Assembly: GCA_001600875.1 (NCBI GenBank)
Contig: BCLD01000005.1
Location: 799,332-863,331 of the forward strand
Direction of reading: 5' to 3'
DNA: 64,000 nt
DNA from: Solicoccozyma terricola
Taxonomy: Eukaryota; Basidiomycota; Tremellomycetes; Filobasidiales; Piskurozymaceae
The notes under the pieces were generated by a model. That model did not search any database. It worked only from the letters and a program-made list of their open reading frames with translations, and was not told where the DNA came from. The translations under genes and the position numbers were made by a program. Positions 20,928 to 31,585 of this stretch are shown here, one piece after another; position 1 is the stretch's first letter, and each line of letters opens with the position of its first letter.

Positions 20928-23900
20928 TCAGTTCGTTATTTCTCCCCCTTCCCCCATATGAGCTCCTGCCGCCTTCTGAGCCTGTTTGAGCTCTTGCATC
21001 CAACGTCTCCGGATATCCTCCCGATCTGCTATGTAAGTGTATTCCTTGGTGGCCTGGTACCGGTCGCAATGAAAGCATGAGCATGGACAAGGTCACATCA
21101 CGAGTTGACCACTCACTGTATGTACCACCAAAGCCCGCGGTCCCTTTTCGACTATGTTCGTCACCACCCCAGCCTGTGTCGGCTGTTTCCCCGCAGGATG
21201 GTCCTGCTTCGGATTCGGCATTCCCGAATCGGTACCCCCCTCTGACACTGCTCCTCTCGTGTTGTTGAAGACGCACTCGCTTTTGACCTTCATCTTGCCC
21301 TTGATGAGATCTTCCTTGACGCATATCAGCCGAGGGAGGCTGGTCAAGACCAGGGTGCGCCGTTTCGGTAGGAATAGGCCAGATCTACTCAGGATCGGTG
21401 AGGAGTAGATGATTTGCTCATTCTCAGCCAGATAATGAGCCCTGCAGTGAGGAAGGGGACGACATTAGGAACAGCTCCTATAGGGACGAGAGATTTGGAC
21501 CGTGATACGCACCACATATCCTTCTTCTCCTGTGGCATCCTCTGTTGCACAGAAGACCGCCTCTGCAGCAATCCCAACCTCGAAGCACCGTTGGCTCCCC
21601 TCGTAGGGAGCCCGCTAGACGAAGTAGGGATACCTCTCGTCGTCACTCCCCCAACCAGACTGCTATCATCCGTGCCCAAACTTCCACTCGAGAACGTTCC
21701 CACACCACCACCATGTGCAATCCAACTTCTACGAGGTTCTTCAAGATCTTCTGCTTCTCTAGATGCCTCTTCCTGGTGAGCGAGTGGGTCATCATCGTTA
21801 TCCGTCTCCGGAGTTGTGAGAAAGTCATCCCAGCCTCGACCGGATGAGTCTGCGTGCTCATCGGGAGACGCAGGGGCGTGTATGCCTGTGTGGATCCCTG
21901 GCATGCGATCCGTCCATATGTCTTCGAAACGTACAGTTGAGAAAAATCGGTGTGCTTTGATGTCATCTACAGTCGGTCGCTCCGCAGGGTCGAGTTTCTG
22001 TAATGATTTTTGGATGATGAGGTACTGCGCAAACTTCGATGGATGATGTGACACTCACAAAGATGCGTTCGAGTAGATTTCTGGCTTCCGGGTGAAATTC
22101 TTCAGGGTATTCATATTCCGCATGAAGGACCTTTTGGAAGGTCAGGTACTCTGTCGCACCCCGAAACGGAGGTCGTCCTGCGATCAGCTGGAATAGGACG
22201 CATCCGAAGGCCCAGATGTCGGCTCTGTGAAGGAAGAGTATTTATCAGCAGTGTCTCCGCAGCATCGAGCAGGTTGGAACTCACGCATGCATGGCGTGTT
22301 CATTCCGCAAAACCTCTGGACTGACGTATTCGGCTGTACCAACGAATGACCGCTTTCGATTATTCGCTTCTATATGCGGCGTGCGGGGAAGATATCAGCA
22401 TCCGATTATGATGACGACGTCGGTCAAATAACACACCATCCGCTTTCGAGTCGTCAATCTTGTCCGGCTGAACGATTTTGGCGCTTCCAAAATCCGTGAT
22501 CTTGACCCTTAGTTCGTCATCAAGTAGGATGCTAGAGCAGATCGGTAGGTCAGACTTCAGCCAAAATGGGAAGCAACAATGAGAGCTCACTTTTCTGGCT
22601 TGATGTCGCTGTTGGGCAAATTGCATTATTATCAGCATTGTCACATTGTGCGCTGAGGAAGCGAAACCTAAGCACCGATGTATCACACCTCGCTCATGCA
22701 TGAAGTCGATCGTATCAATGATTTGTGCAGCGTATACCCGAGCGGAGACGATGTCAAGGGAGCCGTACTTGAAGGCAAATCCAGTGTCAGCTGAACCCCA
22801 GCGGCTCAAGGACGGGTCGGCGCCCCCACCTTCTTAACAAAGCTTAACAATTCGCCATTGATTGCAAGGTCCAACACAAAATCTGTAAGAGGACCGTGAA
22901 CAGTCAGTCGCGACACGTAGCGAAATTCCCTGCTCTGCCGATCAAAAGCACTTACAAAGACTCGACTCATCCTTGAACGTGTAGTGCAACCGTACCACTC
23001 CCGGATGTGAATATCTCGGCCTCTTCCTTCGGACGGGCGATCCCAAACTATCAAATGCGTCCTCCTGACCGGGTACCGTCAACCTGTCCGAGCCGTCACT
23101 GGCATCCGTCCTCCGCTTTGCAGAATTGTTGGGGTAGTCGGGTGTGATGGTCATGCATGCCGAGACGGAAGACAGACGGTCACGCGCAGATGTGCCATAT
23201 AACGCCTCTGAGGATTCAAAGACCGGTTGTTTTTCGGGAGATGAAGACCCATCAAGGGTCATACTTGTAGGGGTTGATTGATTCCCCTGCTTATCTATGT
23301 TCGACCTGTGGACGTCGAGCTTTGCGTGGGACGTGGATGTTGTATCTCCTCCGTCTTGCTCCTCGTGCTCCTTGACCTCGCTGAACCGCCGTACGACAAT
23401 AAATTGCCGAGGACTACCATCCAATGGCTGCTCTCCCTCGTTGCTCGTTATCCCGTTTCTCGCCGTCCTGCTAGGTGAGACCGTGGGGTAAATCTGTGAC
23501 ACCCTCTTCGACCCGTCTGCGGACACGTTCCTCCTCGATGTCGGTCTCGTTGACTCTCCGAGTGTGACCACATCTCCACCACTTTCCCTCTTCCTCCCGG
23601 TATCACTCATTGCGCTCTTCCCACTCTTCATGCTTTCTGCAACACTTTCTCTTCTCTTCTGGGGAGCTACCCCTCCCGATGACGACGACGAGAATGATCC
23701 TGCTCGCGGTGGTTGACGAGGACCGAGTAAAACCAGAGCATCTCGTTCGATCTTTGCGTATTTCGTCTTCTTCTCTTGAACTAAATGATGCTGGTCCAAT
23801 ATCTTGATCGCGTAAGGAATGTGAGTTGCCTTTTGTTGAGCGAGAACGACCTATGGAGGGCGGAAGGGAAGCGTAAGGAAAAAGAAGAATGAGTCAGTCG

Positions 23901-24773
23901 ATAAATGAGCCAGCAGACGGGGAGACATCAACATCAGGTACCTACTGTGCTGTAACTCCCTCTACCCAACACTTCTCCAAAGGTGAAATCCTGCAATGAT
24001 ACCGCTTTCCTGGCCTCCATACTGATTGGAGTAGTCGATCCACCCGCTGAAGCGGTGACGCCACGAAGTCTCGATACCACATGTGTGATTTGAGCAGACG
24101 AGCTTCTTGTCCTCAACTTTGGTTTAAGATACGTTTCACTATCCACTCGAGGAGGAAGATCATCCTCTGTCGCTGATACGTCACCAGTTGAGAATGGTCT
24201 TTTGTTATGTGGAGTGTCTACATTTTCATCGTCGGCTTCCACTTCGGGATGAAAAGATGATTTCCGTCGCTGTGCTCTTTGTAATTCAATAGCAGCCGCC
24301 GTCTTCCTTTCCAATTGAGCATCCGCCATTTTCTGTCTCAACGAAGCTAGATCAGGTCCAGATGATGAAGGTCGAAGTTCAGCCGGTAGAAGATGAGCTG
24401 GGAAATCGAGATGAATGTAGGGATGATGTTGACGGGTAGGTGTCGACTGTGACAAGGTAGCTGTTCCAGATGTCGATGATGTTCTATCATAACCTTGATT
24501 AAATCTATCATGGGGCATACGTGGAGTCGTTGGACTCGTGCTAGCTTCTGTTCGTTTACGATCCCTATACGTTGCAGTTCGTGATCCCGCCCTATCATCA
24601 TCACCAAGTTGTTCGCCGGTAGTTGCTGCCGTTCTCGTCTGGATGGGGGGAGGTTTGATTGGAGCTGCTTCCAGAGACGATGTTGAGGACGCTGTGGTGT
24701 GGGAGCTGGTGGAGACATTTCGATGTGGTGAGGGAGCCTTGGCAGCCCGTTGTAGGGGTTGGTTGAAAGGCAT
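20928..24773 (-). CDS. PDK1/Pkh-type AGC kinase with C-terminal PH-like region
   Basis: Pkh kinases phosphorylate the activation loops of other AGC kinases downstream of sphingoid bases (known). Exons on the minus strand: 23946-24773, 22956-23850, 22830-22882, 22676-22767, 22591-22608, 22437-22531, 22285-22369, 22059-22224, 21513-21997, 21117-21441 and 20928-21053; 1055 residues in frame. Seen: Gly loop FGEVLGRGSYSTV, VAIK-type lysine IPYAIKILD, catalytic loop VIHRDIKPENILL, ITDFGSAK, and activation loop RSFVGTAEYVSPE. The tail IIYSSPILSRSGLFLPKRR through KEYTYIADREDIRRRWMQEL resembles the PDK1 PH domain. About 240 Ser-rich residues are inserted in the N-lobe between ERDALVLLG and HPGVVRLHYTF. 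Exon 22591-22608 is 18 nt. Confidence 0.88.
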
Positions 24774-25478
24774 GGTGAGAGTAGGTCCACCGGGTGAGCT
24801 ATCCAGATAGAGTGTCCGTTCAATTCAGGTTGCCTGGATGGTACGGTCCGAGAGGAGAAGCAGCTTCAAATGTAACAATGTAGCAAACGTTAAGATGAAC
24901 GACGATCCATGGTGGTGACGATTCTCAGTTCCTACTGGTCCCGAGTGTTTCGGGACTGTCAGCGCCTGTTCCAATTGTCCGTTGTCCGTTGTCTGTATCC
25001 CAACGGTGAGTCAAGACGAGTCTGTCTACCGAGCGAGTGGCATGTGGGAGTTGAACCAAGGTGAATGCGAATGGCTACTGACCCTTGTGGATGAGTTTCT
25101 AGATGACTTGCCGGGTCTCGACGTCGATCGGCACGCCCGAGACAAGTACCAGTCGGGACGGTGGTGTGCTGCCACCCGCTGCTTCTGCGAGATGGGTCGC
25201 TGTAGCTGGCCAGGGTGTGGGGACGAGCTGCATGAACGGTGCACGGTATGCCATCCCTCCATCCCCTCATCCCTCCATCCCTCCATCCCTCCAACCATCC
25301 ATCTCCACTCGCCGAGCAGTCGCCGCCCAAAATTTGCTGGTGGCGGCGCCACTCTCGCCCCGGCACAGGCAGGCAGTCATCGTAGCATCATTATTATTGT
25401 AGTACATCAACTAGACAGGGAAGTACAGCTTGCCGGCGACACTCGGCCCACCCAACACCTCGTCTGCCCACCATCCCC
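24774..25478. other. Intergenic region, kinase promoter side
   Basis: About 700 bases between the kinase start and the stop of the next minus-strand gene. It contains a CCATCCCTCC-type tandem repeat at 25251-25310 and otherwise mixed sequence. Open frames here are short and lack motifs. Confidence 0.6.
25251..25310. repeat. CCATCCCTCC minisatellite
   Basis: Imperfect tandem copies of an 8-10 base CCATCCCT unit in intergenic DNA. Confidence 0.8.
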
Positions 25479-26540
25479 CTAGATGTAGTTGTTCCCTTCG
25501 TGATACCTGTTCACTGGAGTGGGTAGCTGAGAGTACTCCTGTCGCACCGCTTGTGGTCCAGGTGGCAAAAACGACTGATCCGCAGCGACAGGCGTCTGTC
25601 CAGAACTCCAGTCCGATCGACTTGGGAAGGGTATGTACGTCGTCGATCCAGGCCGTGATGTTGGCGCAGCTCCAGGTGGGAGATACACAGGTACGTCATC
25701 GTACACTGAAGCTCGCAGGTTCTGCACCGTCTCATTCCTGCCGTGAAGTCCTTCTTGCCACATCCGGTCTGTCACCTCTCTTTCCTTCACTTCATCCTGC
25801 CTGGCAGCATACGCTCTGTCCCACTTTTCGATACGTTCCGTCTTCCTCTTACTTCGAAGGCGACGTCGAAGGAAGATGCCCGCCAACAAGCACAGAGCTA
25901 TTAGCCCTAAAACACCGAGGCCGACGCCTAACCCAATGGTAGCTCCCCGTTTGTGGCTATTTATCCAGGACTGTAGTGATTTATCTTCACTGGCAGGGGA
26001 TGAAGTTTCAGATAACAGGCTGGTTGAAGATTCGACGATGTGTTGAGGTTCAGGGGATGAAATGGTTGTCCGTGTGGCCGTGGTCGTGGGCGTGCGGATG
26101 GAGGATTTTGTGGACACCATCGAGCTCGTGTTCGACGTTCGTGTCGAGGCGTGGATTGAAGAGGAAGTAGTAGGAGACATAACGACTGGTTTCGTTGACG
26201 AGACACTGGTTTTCGAACTTGCCCTTGGGCTGTGAATAGAAGAGGAAGTTGTAGTCGACGTAACGTCTTGTTCTGTCGACGAAGCGTCCGAGTCTGGGGT
26301 GAGACTTGGAGTTGACAAGGAAGTCGAAGAGGAAGAAGTGGAAGTTAACGCCGCAGTGGAAGAGGTTGTGGTAGAAAGTAGTGGTGTGTCGGATACGGTC
26401 TCCAAAACTGTCATGATATCTGTGCTGAGGACGACCATTTCTTCCAAAATGATCGGACCAGCAACTACGGGTTGAAAAGTCAGGTCTGTCAGTTGATGGT
26501 CTTTCGGTGTTTGAATGGTGTCCGGGTTTTCGTCTGTCAC
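25479..26540 (-). CDS. Ser/Thr-rich single-pass membrane protein of unknown function (5' exons unresolved)
   Basis: The open frame ends at TAG 25479-25481 and extends upstream to about 26540, where no ATG is found, so earlier exons must supply the start. Visible: an acidic N-part, then about 140 residues dominated by Ser and Thr (likely heavily O-glycosylated). One transmembrane helix follows (GATIGLGVGLGVLGLIALCLLAGIFL), then a basic stop-transfer RRRLRSKRKTERIEKW and a cytoplasmic tail with Pro-rich text. This is the layout of Mid2/Wsc-type cell-wall sensors, but I see no family motif, so the role is unassigned. Upstream, around 26560-26860 on the same strand, Cys-containing segments might be its ectodomain exons. 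Confidence 0.6.
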   Translation of the reverse strand: MTDENPDTIQTPKDHQLTDLTFQPVVAGPIILEEMVVLSTDIMTVLETVSDTPLLSTTTSSTAALTSTSSSSTSLSTPSLTPDSDASSTEQDVTSTTTSSSIHSPRASSKTSVSSTKPVVMSPTTSSSIHASTRTSNTSSMVSTKSSIRTPTTTATRTTISSPEPQHIVESSTSLLSETSSPASEDKSLQSWINSHKRGATIGLGVGLGVLGLIALCLLAGIFLRRRLRSKRKTERIEKWDRAYAARQDEVKEREVTDRMWQEGLHGRNETVQNLRASVYDDVPVYLPPGAAPTSRPGSTTYIPFPSRSDWSSGQTPVAADQSFLPPGPQAVRQEYSQLPTPVNRYHEGNNYI

Positions 26541-26998
26541 TCCTGTAGTCTCTCTGTAGTTGTTTCGAGAACCTCGTCAAGCAATCGATCTATCCAAAGA
26601 GGCTTTGGATGACGTCGAGTACAGATGATATCTGACGACAGACCGCCGCCCCATTCTCCATCTCTCTTACATCCCTGCGTAATGAAACTGCACGTTGGAC
26701 ATGGTTTACCCCTTCCTCCCTTTCTCAACATCATCCGGTTCTGTTTCTTAGGAGTTGGCCTAAAGGGTGGCGAACCTCAGCCGAAGTGGTGACACGAAAC
26801 GAAATCGTAACCAAGGGGCAGACAAGCCCCTGGACTGGGACAATTGGACCTCTCCTTTATCATGAAAGGACTTTACAAGTCGCTGGTCTAGGCGATGTGA
26901 TACAGGAAAATTGCCCCGAAAACGATGGAATGGGTCATCGGGTAAATTACAACGGTTTCCATAAGCGATGAAGCTATCATACTTGGGAGTCCTCAACG
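26541..26998 (-). other. Unresolved Cys-rich coding-like stretch
   Basis: On the minus strand one frame reads NCPSPGACLPLGYDFVSCHH (about 26800-26852) and another reads KPCPTCSFITQGCKRDGEWG (about 26640-26715). A short hydrophobic MTHSIVFGAIFL starts near 26935. These could be signal-peptide and ectodomain exons of the downstream membrane protein, but no set of splice sites I tried joins them cleanly in frame. Confidence 0.3.
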
Positions 26999-28036
26999 TC
27001 ATTTTTCCTTCTCCACATGCCGAAGCAAAGCTTTGATGAACCCCACATCAGCGAATAGAGCAGCCAGAAACGATACCATCTTAATCGATTACCCCCGTCC
27101 TTGAATGATAGCGGTATGCTATTGGGAGAGCACACCTGAAGCGCTAGATACCAGACGAGAAAAGCCGCTGCGAGTGTTGGATGTTGATCGTCAGCATGTG
27201 ATTTTCCCAAGGCATATCGCAAAACTTACAAATTATGCCACCAGGTGAGACAGTTGCCCTGGTAGATGATGATCCGCACAAAACTATCGCCTGTACGAAC
27301 GCCAATATGAACGCTAGGAAGACGACGATCTTTCGACAGTATTTCGACACCCCGTAGAGGACAGCGAAGGTATGCGAGAACCAACGATCCGGTGATTTTC
27401 TTTCCTTCGTGTTTCCAAACCATGCAACGAGCATGAACATGAAGTTTAGAATCAGCAGGCTTGTAAGAGCGATAAATGCCTGACCGAGCTGAAAGTCAAC
27501 CTCGCCCCCAGCCTCGACGGCTTGTTCAAGTTGACTGCCTATCGTCGCTACGGTATCATTGACGTCGACTCGGGTAATCAGGCGAGTCCGTGCTGCTGAC
27601 GCTGCTTGGTCTGACGGTTTTGCTAATCCAACTACTGATGCGGTTGACGACGGTGCGTCGGTGCTGTTCGATGTCGTGGTGGAGTTTGTGGCATCTAATA
27701 ACAAGCAGATCAATTTCTTGAGAGGTATTGAACCGTCCAAGGAAGGACTACTCACTTGAGCTATTGCTGAACCACACGCCACAACTACCACTGCTCGAAC
27801 ACGTCCCTGGAATGAGATACGGTCGACATCATCAACATTACGTCGGTATCGCTGGCATCCATCCACTCACGAAGCAATCCATAAACCTCAGTCCCGTCTT
27901 CTGTCACCTTCACTCTTGAGAGAACCAAAGTTGCCGGTGATCCATACAACATTGACAAAGCTACGATCATCGCTAAGCAGGCATAGATCACTTTCCAGGA
28001 TCTCACTGCAGACAGACTTCGATCATCTGTTGACAT
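26999..28036 (-). CDS. Four-span membrane protein, claudin/SUR7-like layout, function unknown
   Basis: Exons on the minus strand are 27871-28036, 27756-27806, 27230-27694, 27136-27167 and 26999-27079, giving 264 residues in frame. One membrane helix is near the start (VIYACLAMIVALSMLYG). An extracellular loop carries RTCSSSGSCGVWFSNSSN and further Asn-X-Ser/Thr sites. Three more helices follow (QAFIALTSLLILNFMFMLVA, CRKIVVFLAFILAFVQAIVL, AAFLVWYLAL onward). The layout and the C-x-GxCGVW loop resemble fungal SUR7/PalI-type plasma-membrane proteins; this is inference from topology. If the last 56-nt intron (27080-27135) is retained, the frame stays open to 26977 and gives a different C-terminus. 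The start could also be the in-frame ATG at 28162. Confidence 0.65.
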
Positions 28037-29120
28037 TAGGGGGGGGGTCGCCGATACTTGGACAATCATCAAGAGTTGATGATGATCGTGGAGAAAGAAA
28101 CAAGGCCGAGGTGGCGGAAGAATGAGATCAGATAGTGATAAAACGATCCAGGAGTCAGCCAAGACGAGAGTTTAGGTTTCACGATTGTTGCGAAAAGGAT
28201 AGGGTTGTAAAAGGATGCTGTCGAGTCCTGACAGAAGGGTAAAGGTAGGCGTTACAGCTGGGGACCGTACCGCGTAATCAGATTGCCTAAGCCGTTCCAT
28301 GCCATCCTCAATGTCCGAAGACCCTCAGTGAAAGGCTAATAGAGCGTGAAATACCATAGCCATTCAATTAGAGATTCCTAGGATGTGGTATCGAACCAGT
28401 ACAACAATCGGTCGACAGCCAGCGATCCTTCAATCCGATTTGTGTTTGATCGTTCTAGCAGGGAGCCACTTGACAGGATGGCGATTGTAAAACGGCCATT
28501 GTGGGACGGCGGCCTGATGATGATGAGAGGGACAGCGAGGAGTGATCTGATCAGCCGACAGGTCACCTAAAGACAGAATGGATATGCGTACGAGGAGGAC
28601 AAGCACAAGACCTCCAGCGAAAGAGAGCATGCTAAGTCGCACCGAAGATCCAACATAGCCAACTAGAAAAGCCACAATCTGGTTGAAGCGATACACAACG
28701 TCATGTAAGCTGTTGTGTTGGTTGGGTTCCCTTTATTCACCGAGACGTTTTATCTACGCACCGTCACGATTGTCAAACCCGCTTGAGCAACTCTCTCGCT
28801 GAGCTTCTGGCCTTCAAAGTCTATGCGTCCTTCAAAGAATGCCTGAAGATGATCGAGGAGCTCCATGGGGTGGGATGGCAGCTGATACTTGATGTGTTTG
28901 ATTTAACGCTGAGTGCTGGTGTTAGATTGGGCACCTTCTCAGACTTCAATCACGTGATTCGAACATGGTTGCGTGGGACGTAGAACTATAAGGTCCCCCT
29001 CGGAATGCGACTTGAATGCCCAAAGATGAAGATCCATCGGACTGAGCCTGGCAGGCATCACACTTCATACCGACTCTCCTACAACTCAAATTCCGGATAG
29101 ACATTCTACTCATCATGACA
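28037..29120. other. 1.08-kb stretch with no supported gene
   Basis: It lies between the four-span gene start and the clpP stop codon. A hydrophobic open frame on the minus strand (28430-28696) has no ATG and no motif. A C/G-run is at about 28041-28050. Nothing else recognised. Confidence 0.5.
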
Positions 29121-30672
29121 TCACACGTCCTCCTTCTTTCCCCGATGCTCAACTATCTTATCTACAATACCGAATTGTTTCGCTTCATCAGCAGTCATAA
29201 AGTGATCCCTTTCCAAAGAACGTTCTGTTCCCAATAATGGTCCCGAACCAAACCAAACGCTCAATCAGTCGACGGATCATACCGGTAGACCGTGCCGGGG
29301 GTTGGTATGAACATAAAATACACAACTCACCAAATCGATCTCTCGCATCCTTTCTAGCTTCTCCTTCAACCATACAATGATCAGCGTACATGTTGGTCAA
29401 TGATTCTCTGATTCTTAAGATTTCTTTAGCATGAATTGAAATATCCGTTGCTTGACCTGAAGCACCACCCGATGGTTCTAAAGGAATGTACGCGCAACAA
29501 ACCCAGATTAAGGATGGTTCCAAGCTCAGTGATGGTGATATCGATAACATGAATCGGAATGACGAGGCCACATACGATGTATCATGACACTACTATTCGG
29601 TAATGCATATCGATGACCTTTTGCGCCAGCGCAAAGTAATAGAGAACCCATGGAAGCAGCTTGACCTATGCAGAACGTGTGTATTGGTGGAGATACGTAC
29701 TGCGAAAAATGCGGATTTTTGGGATGTTAGAGTTGGGACAGATGATCGTAAAGGGTTTGACCGACCACTCACTTGCATCTAATAGCCCGTACCCAATTAG
29801 AAAGTTCGAAACACGGATGATCAGCCGATATGATTCGAACCGAATCCCCCCCCCTCCCCCCACAACAGCTTCCAAAAATCAAACATACAGTATCGTAGAT
29901 TCCAAGACCGGCTGTGACGGATCCACCTGGACTATTGATATATAACTTGATTGGTTGAGTCGCATTCTCAGCTGTTCATGATCGAAATGATCATCAGCTC
30001 GGGGAAACGCGTGTGGATGATAAAGTGATAGACAAAGGTCAAGGTCTCATCTCACTTACCTTCCAAGAAGAGTAATTGAGCGGTGAGTAAAGTCGCAGAT
30101 TGTTCCATTACCTGAAATTTGGTTCAGAATCCTCCTATCAGTTGTTGCGCTTGATAATGTGAGCGCGAGTTAGTTATCATCAAAACTTACAGGTCCAAGA
30201 AAGATCACACGTTCTCTTAATAACCTCGAATATATATCATAGCTCCGTTCACCTCTACCCTGTATCATCAAATGAAACAACTCAGCTGAAGAGAAGAATG
30301 GGGTGCTCACTCCGTTCGCGGAGGACAATAGTCGCGGAGCGAAGACAGAAGAAATGAATGCTCGCTATGCTCGCGGAAGAAGAGCTCCCTAACGGGAGCC
30401 TAGTCATCGCTCCGCGAAGACAGAAGAATGGAATGCTCGCTTCGCTCGCGACCAATGCCCCGCCATCAACTCACGGTCTGTTCAATCACAATAGGAACCA
30501 ACATATCCCTAACAACCGGATTACTCGCTCCATCATCGAATGCACCTCGAACGGAGAAGGGGCGGGTGTTGAGACGTGGTGAAGAAGTGGAGATGGACCG
30601 GCTGGGGGAGTTGGGGAGACGATGACGACGGAAGCCGAGGAGGGCGCGGGACGGTGTGAAGAGGAAGGACAT
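29121..30672 (-). CDS. clpP: Mitochondrial ClpP serine protease subunit
   Basis: ClpP forms the proteolytic chamber that works with ClpX in the mitochondrial matrix (known); many ascomycete yeasts lack it. Exons on the minus strand are 30475-30672, 30191-30259, 30060-30111, 29889-29971, 29773-29778, 29576-29699, 29331-29477 and 29121-29224, for 260 residues. The N-terminus is Arg/Ser-rich (a targeting peptide), then [39 protein letters not shown], the Ser-containing [11 protein letters not shown], the His-containing SSVMIHQPSGG, and [18 protein letters not shown] with the likely catalytic Asp. Exon 29773-29778 is only 6 nt and codes for Met-Gln, giving DTMQYV as in other ClpPs. Intron 30260-30474 carries repeat copy C. 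Confidence 0.93.
30290..30460 (-). repeat. Intronic GCGAGC-type repeat element, copy C (in clpP intron)
   Basis: In clpP sense the intron reads GTGAGTTGATGG, then GCGAGCGAAGCGAGCATTC, CTTCGCGGAGCGATGAC, a hairpin at 30384-30399 (GCTCCC-N4-GGGAGC), CTCTTCTTCCGCGAGCATAG, and GCGAACGGAGTGAGCACC near the acceptor. The order of words is the same as in copies A and B. It is the shortest copy (about 170 bases) and nearly fills the 215-nt intron. Confidence 0.8.
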
Positions 30673-31585
30673 GGTGAGTTGGGTGGGATGGGATGGTCAT
30701 GGGGAACAATGGAATTCAGCTGTACCGGTGTGGTTGGGTGAGGTGACTATCTGATAACCACCCGCCCGAGTGAGTGCGTGACTCATCTATGACGTGGCGC
30801 TGCCCCTACATGAACCAATCACGTGGCTATGCACAATGTCTCGATCGGGGCTCCACAGATCCTTGTGAATTTCCCACATCATTTAGCCTGTTCGGAAGAT
30901 GTTTAGACACGGGCAACTGGGTTTTGTCTCGGTGTTGTTGAGAATCCGTAGTCGTACCACCCTCCCTTGGAGCCCAATGTATGCTTTCCTTGGTGCCGAC
31001 TATGCACATTTGACGGGCTAGAACGCGGTTCTTTTTCGACATTCCCCAGGGAAGGAAAGGGGATGAAGGCAAGGGCTGTGTGTGTGTGTGTCCGGCATAT
31101 CGCCGCAAATTGCTTCCCAAGGCGTGGGTTGGGTTTTTACTAGCGCCATTTTTCTTTTTTTAACAACGGAACAGTCGAGGTGACACAAAAAATCCTAAAG
31201 AAATTGCATCTTGGTGTATAGCTTAGCTGGCTCGGCATGCAGGATGTATCAGCGCTAGTGTGGAAGGCAAGCACGGGTCTGGGGGTTGACCATCCGAACG
31301 TCCCCGCTGGTATCATCGCACTCAGCGGGACATTGCCCGTTCCTTTCACGGTGATGATCCGGGGTGCATTTGGTATAGTAGCTTCTGGCATCACTGTTTG
31401 CTTTTGCTCACTTTGCTCGCTTTGCTAGCTTGATTTGCCCGCTTTTACTCTGCGTCGAACAAAGACCTCAGTGAGTCGCCGATTCCTGACATAGCTGTTA
31501 GTGTTATGTTATTCCACTCAAACCCCTCATCCGACGCCTCTTTTCGCTGTAGAAGCAAGAGCACGATTTAACCCTCCGGTGGTCC
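30673..31585. other. Divergent intergenic region between clpP and the next gene
   Basis: About 910 bases with a CACGTG word near 30822 (AATCACGTGGC), a TG repeat at 31077-31091 and a short TTTGCTCGCTTTGCTAGC stretch near 31410. It must contain both promoters. No coding signal seen. Confidence 0.55.
31077..31091. repeat. TG dinucleotide repeat
   Basis: About seven TG units in the clpP divergent intergenic region. Confidence 0.85.

Noticed and set aside
28380..28410. tRNA B-box-like GGTTCGATACC on the minus strand
   Set aside because: The flanking bases do not form a five-pair T-stem or an acceptor stem, and no A-box lies at the right distance.
28430..28696. Hydrophobic 88-codon open frame on the minus strand
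   Set aside because: It has no ATG start, no conserved motif and no clear splice partners; left as unassigned.
29820..29850. Second B-box-like GGTTCGAATC on the minus strand
   Set aside because: It lies in a clpP intron and the stems do not pair.
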